The notes under the pieces are model-generated. The model did no database searches, was not told the origin of the DNA, and saw only the letters and a program-made list of their open reading frames with translations. Shown here in pieces: positions 6,464-6,596 of a DNA stretch of 6,596 bases (within the stretch, counting starts at the first letter, position 1; the number at the start of each line of letters is the position of its first letter). Source of the stretch: Bacillota bacterium. GTDB taxonomy: Bacteria; Bacillota; Clostridia; Christensenellales; Aristaeellaceae. Made by a program: the position numbers and the translations under genes. The DNA lies in the NCBI GenBank assembly GCA_023396045.1, contig JAEWXD010000025.1:1-6596 (forward strand). The letters run 5' to 3'.

Positions 6464-6596
6464 TTACCACTCTGCCAAACGCAGGTTATCTACCCCTTGT
6501 TTATCCAGTTTAATATAGAGGTCATTGTTATTTACTATTACTTTGGTTTTAACCAATTGCATCATATAGGTATCACTCTTACTATCCCCATAGGCG
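6464..6596 (-). CDS. C-terminal end of a HAD-superfamily hydrolase-like protein (partial)
   Basis: The last 43 residues of a gene entering from the right edge, frame starting at 6595 and ending in TAA at 6464. It begins 'AYGDSKSDTYMMQLV', which matches HAD motif IV (GDSxxDxxM) with the acidic pair that binds Mg2+, as seen in SerB-like phosphatases. A short hydrophobic strand (VIVNNN) and a tail ending 'LAEW' follow. The catalytic DxD motif and substrate-cap region lie outside the window, so substrate and subfamily cannot be given. It has its own terminator and is not co-transcribed with tdh. Confidence 0.65.
   Translation of the reverse strand, partial: AYGDSKSDTYMMQLVKTKVIVNNNDLYIKLDKQGVDNLRLAEW

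Overview
The window looks like chromosomal DNA from a low-GC Gram-positive bacterium (Bacillota), probably an anaerobic Clostridia-type organism. This rests on strong AGGAGG-type ribosome binding sites, AT-rich intergenic DNA, U-tailed hairpin terminators, and a large secreted, cysteine-poor, repeat-built surface protein. The genus cannot be named from the sequence. Every gene seen lies on the minus strand, so the biological order runs from the high coordinates to the low ones.

From right to left: (1) the last 43 codons of a gene with a HAD-phosphatase-like GDSxxD motif, followed by its terminator; (2) a two-gene operon, tdh-kbl, with its own promoter and terminator. Tdh oxidises L-threonine to 2-amino-3-ketobutyrate and Kbl cleaves that with CoA to glycine and acetyl-CoA; the genes are one base apart and the kbl ribosome binding site lies inside the end of tdh. 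(3) A single-gene unit encoding a 223-residue ferredoxin-reductase-like flavoprotein (FAD and NAD(P) domains, no iron-sulfur domain), with its own extended -10 promoter and terminator. (4) A 326-bp AT-rich intergenic region with that terminator, a perfect 7+7 bp inverted repeat and a good promoter. (5) A very large secreted protein gene, open for 996 codons and running off the left edge of the window.

The surface protein has a signal peptide, a roughly 440-residue N-terminal region I do not recognise, an Ig-like segment, three tandem repeats of about 93 residues, and then 110-residue Ig-like repeats that continue past the edge. The first two 93-residue units are almost identical at DNA level in one half and clearly diverged in the other, which suggests patchy gene conversion or recent partial duplication.

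The tdh-kbl operon is ordinary metabolism. The most interesting parts are the surface protein with its uncharacterised N-terminal region, its repeat mosaic, and the dyad upstream of its promoter. I found no RNA gene, CRISPR array or insertion sequence.
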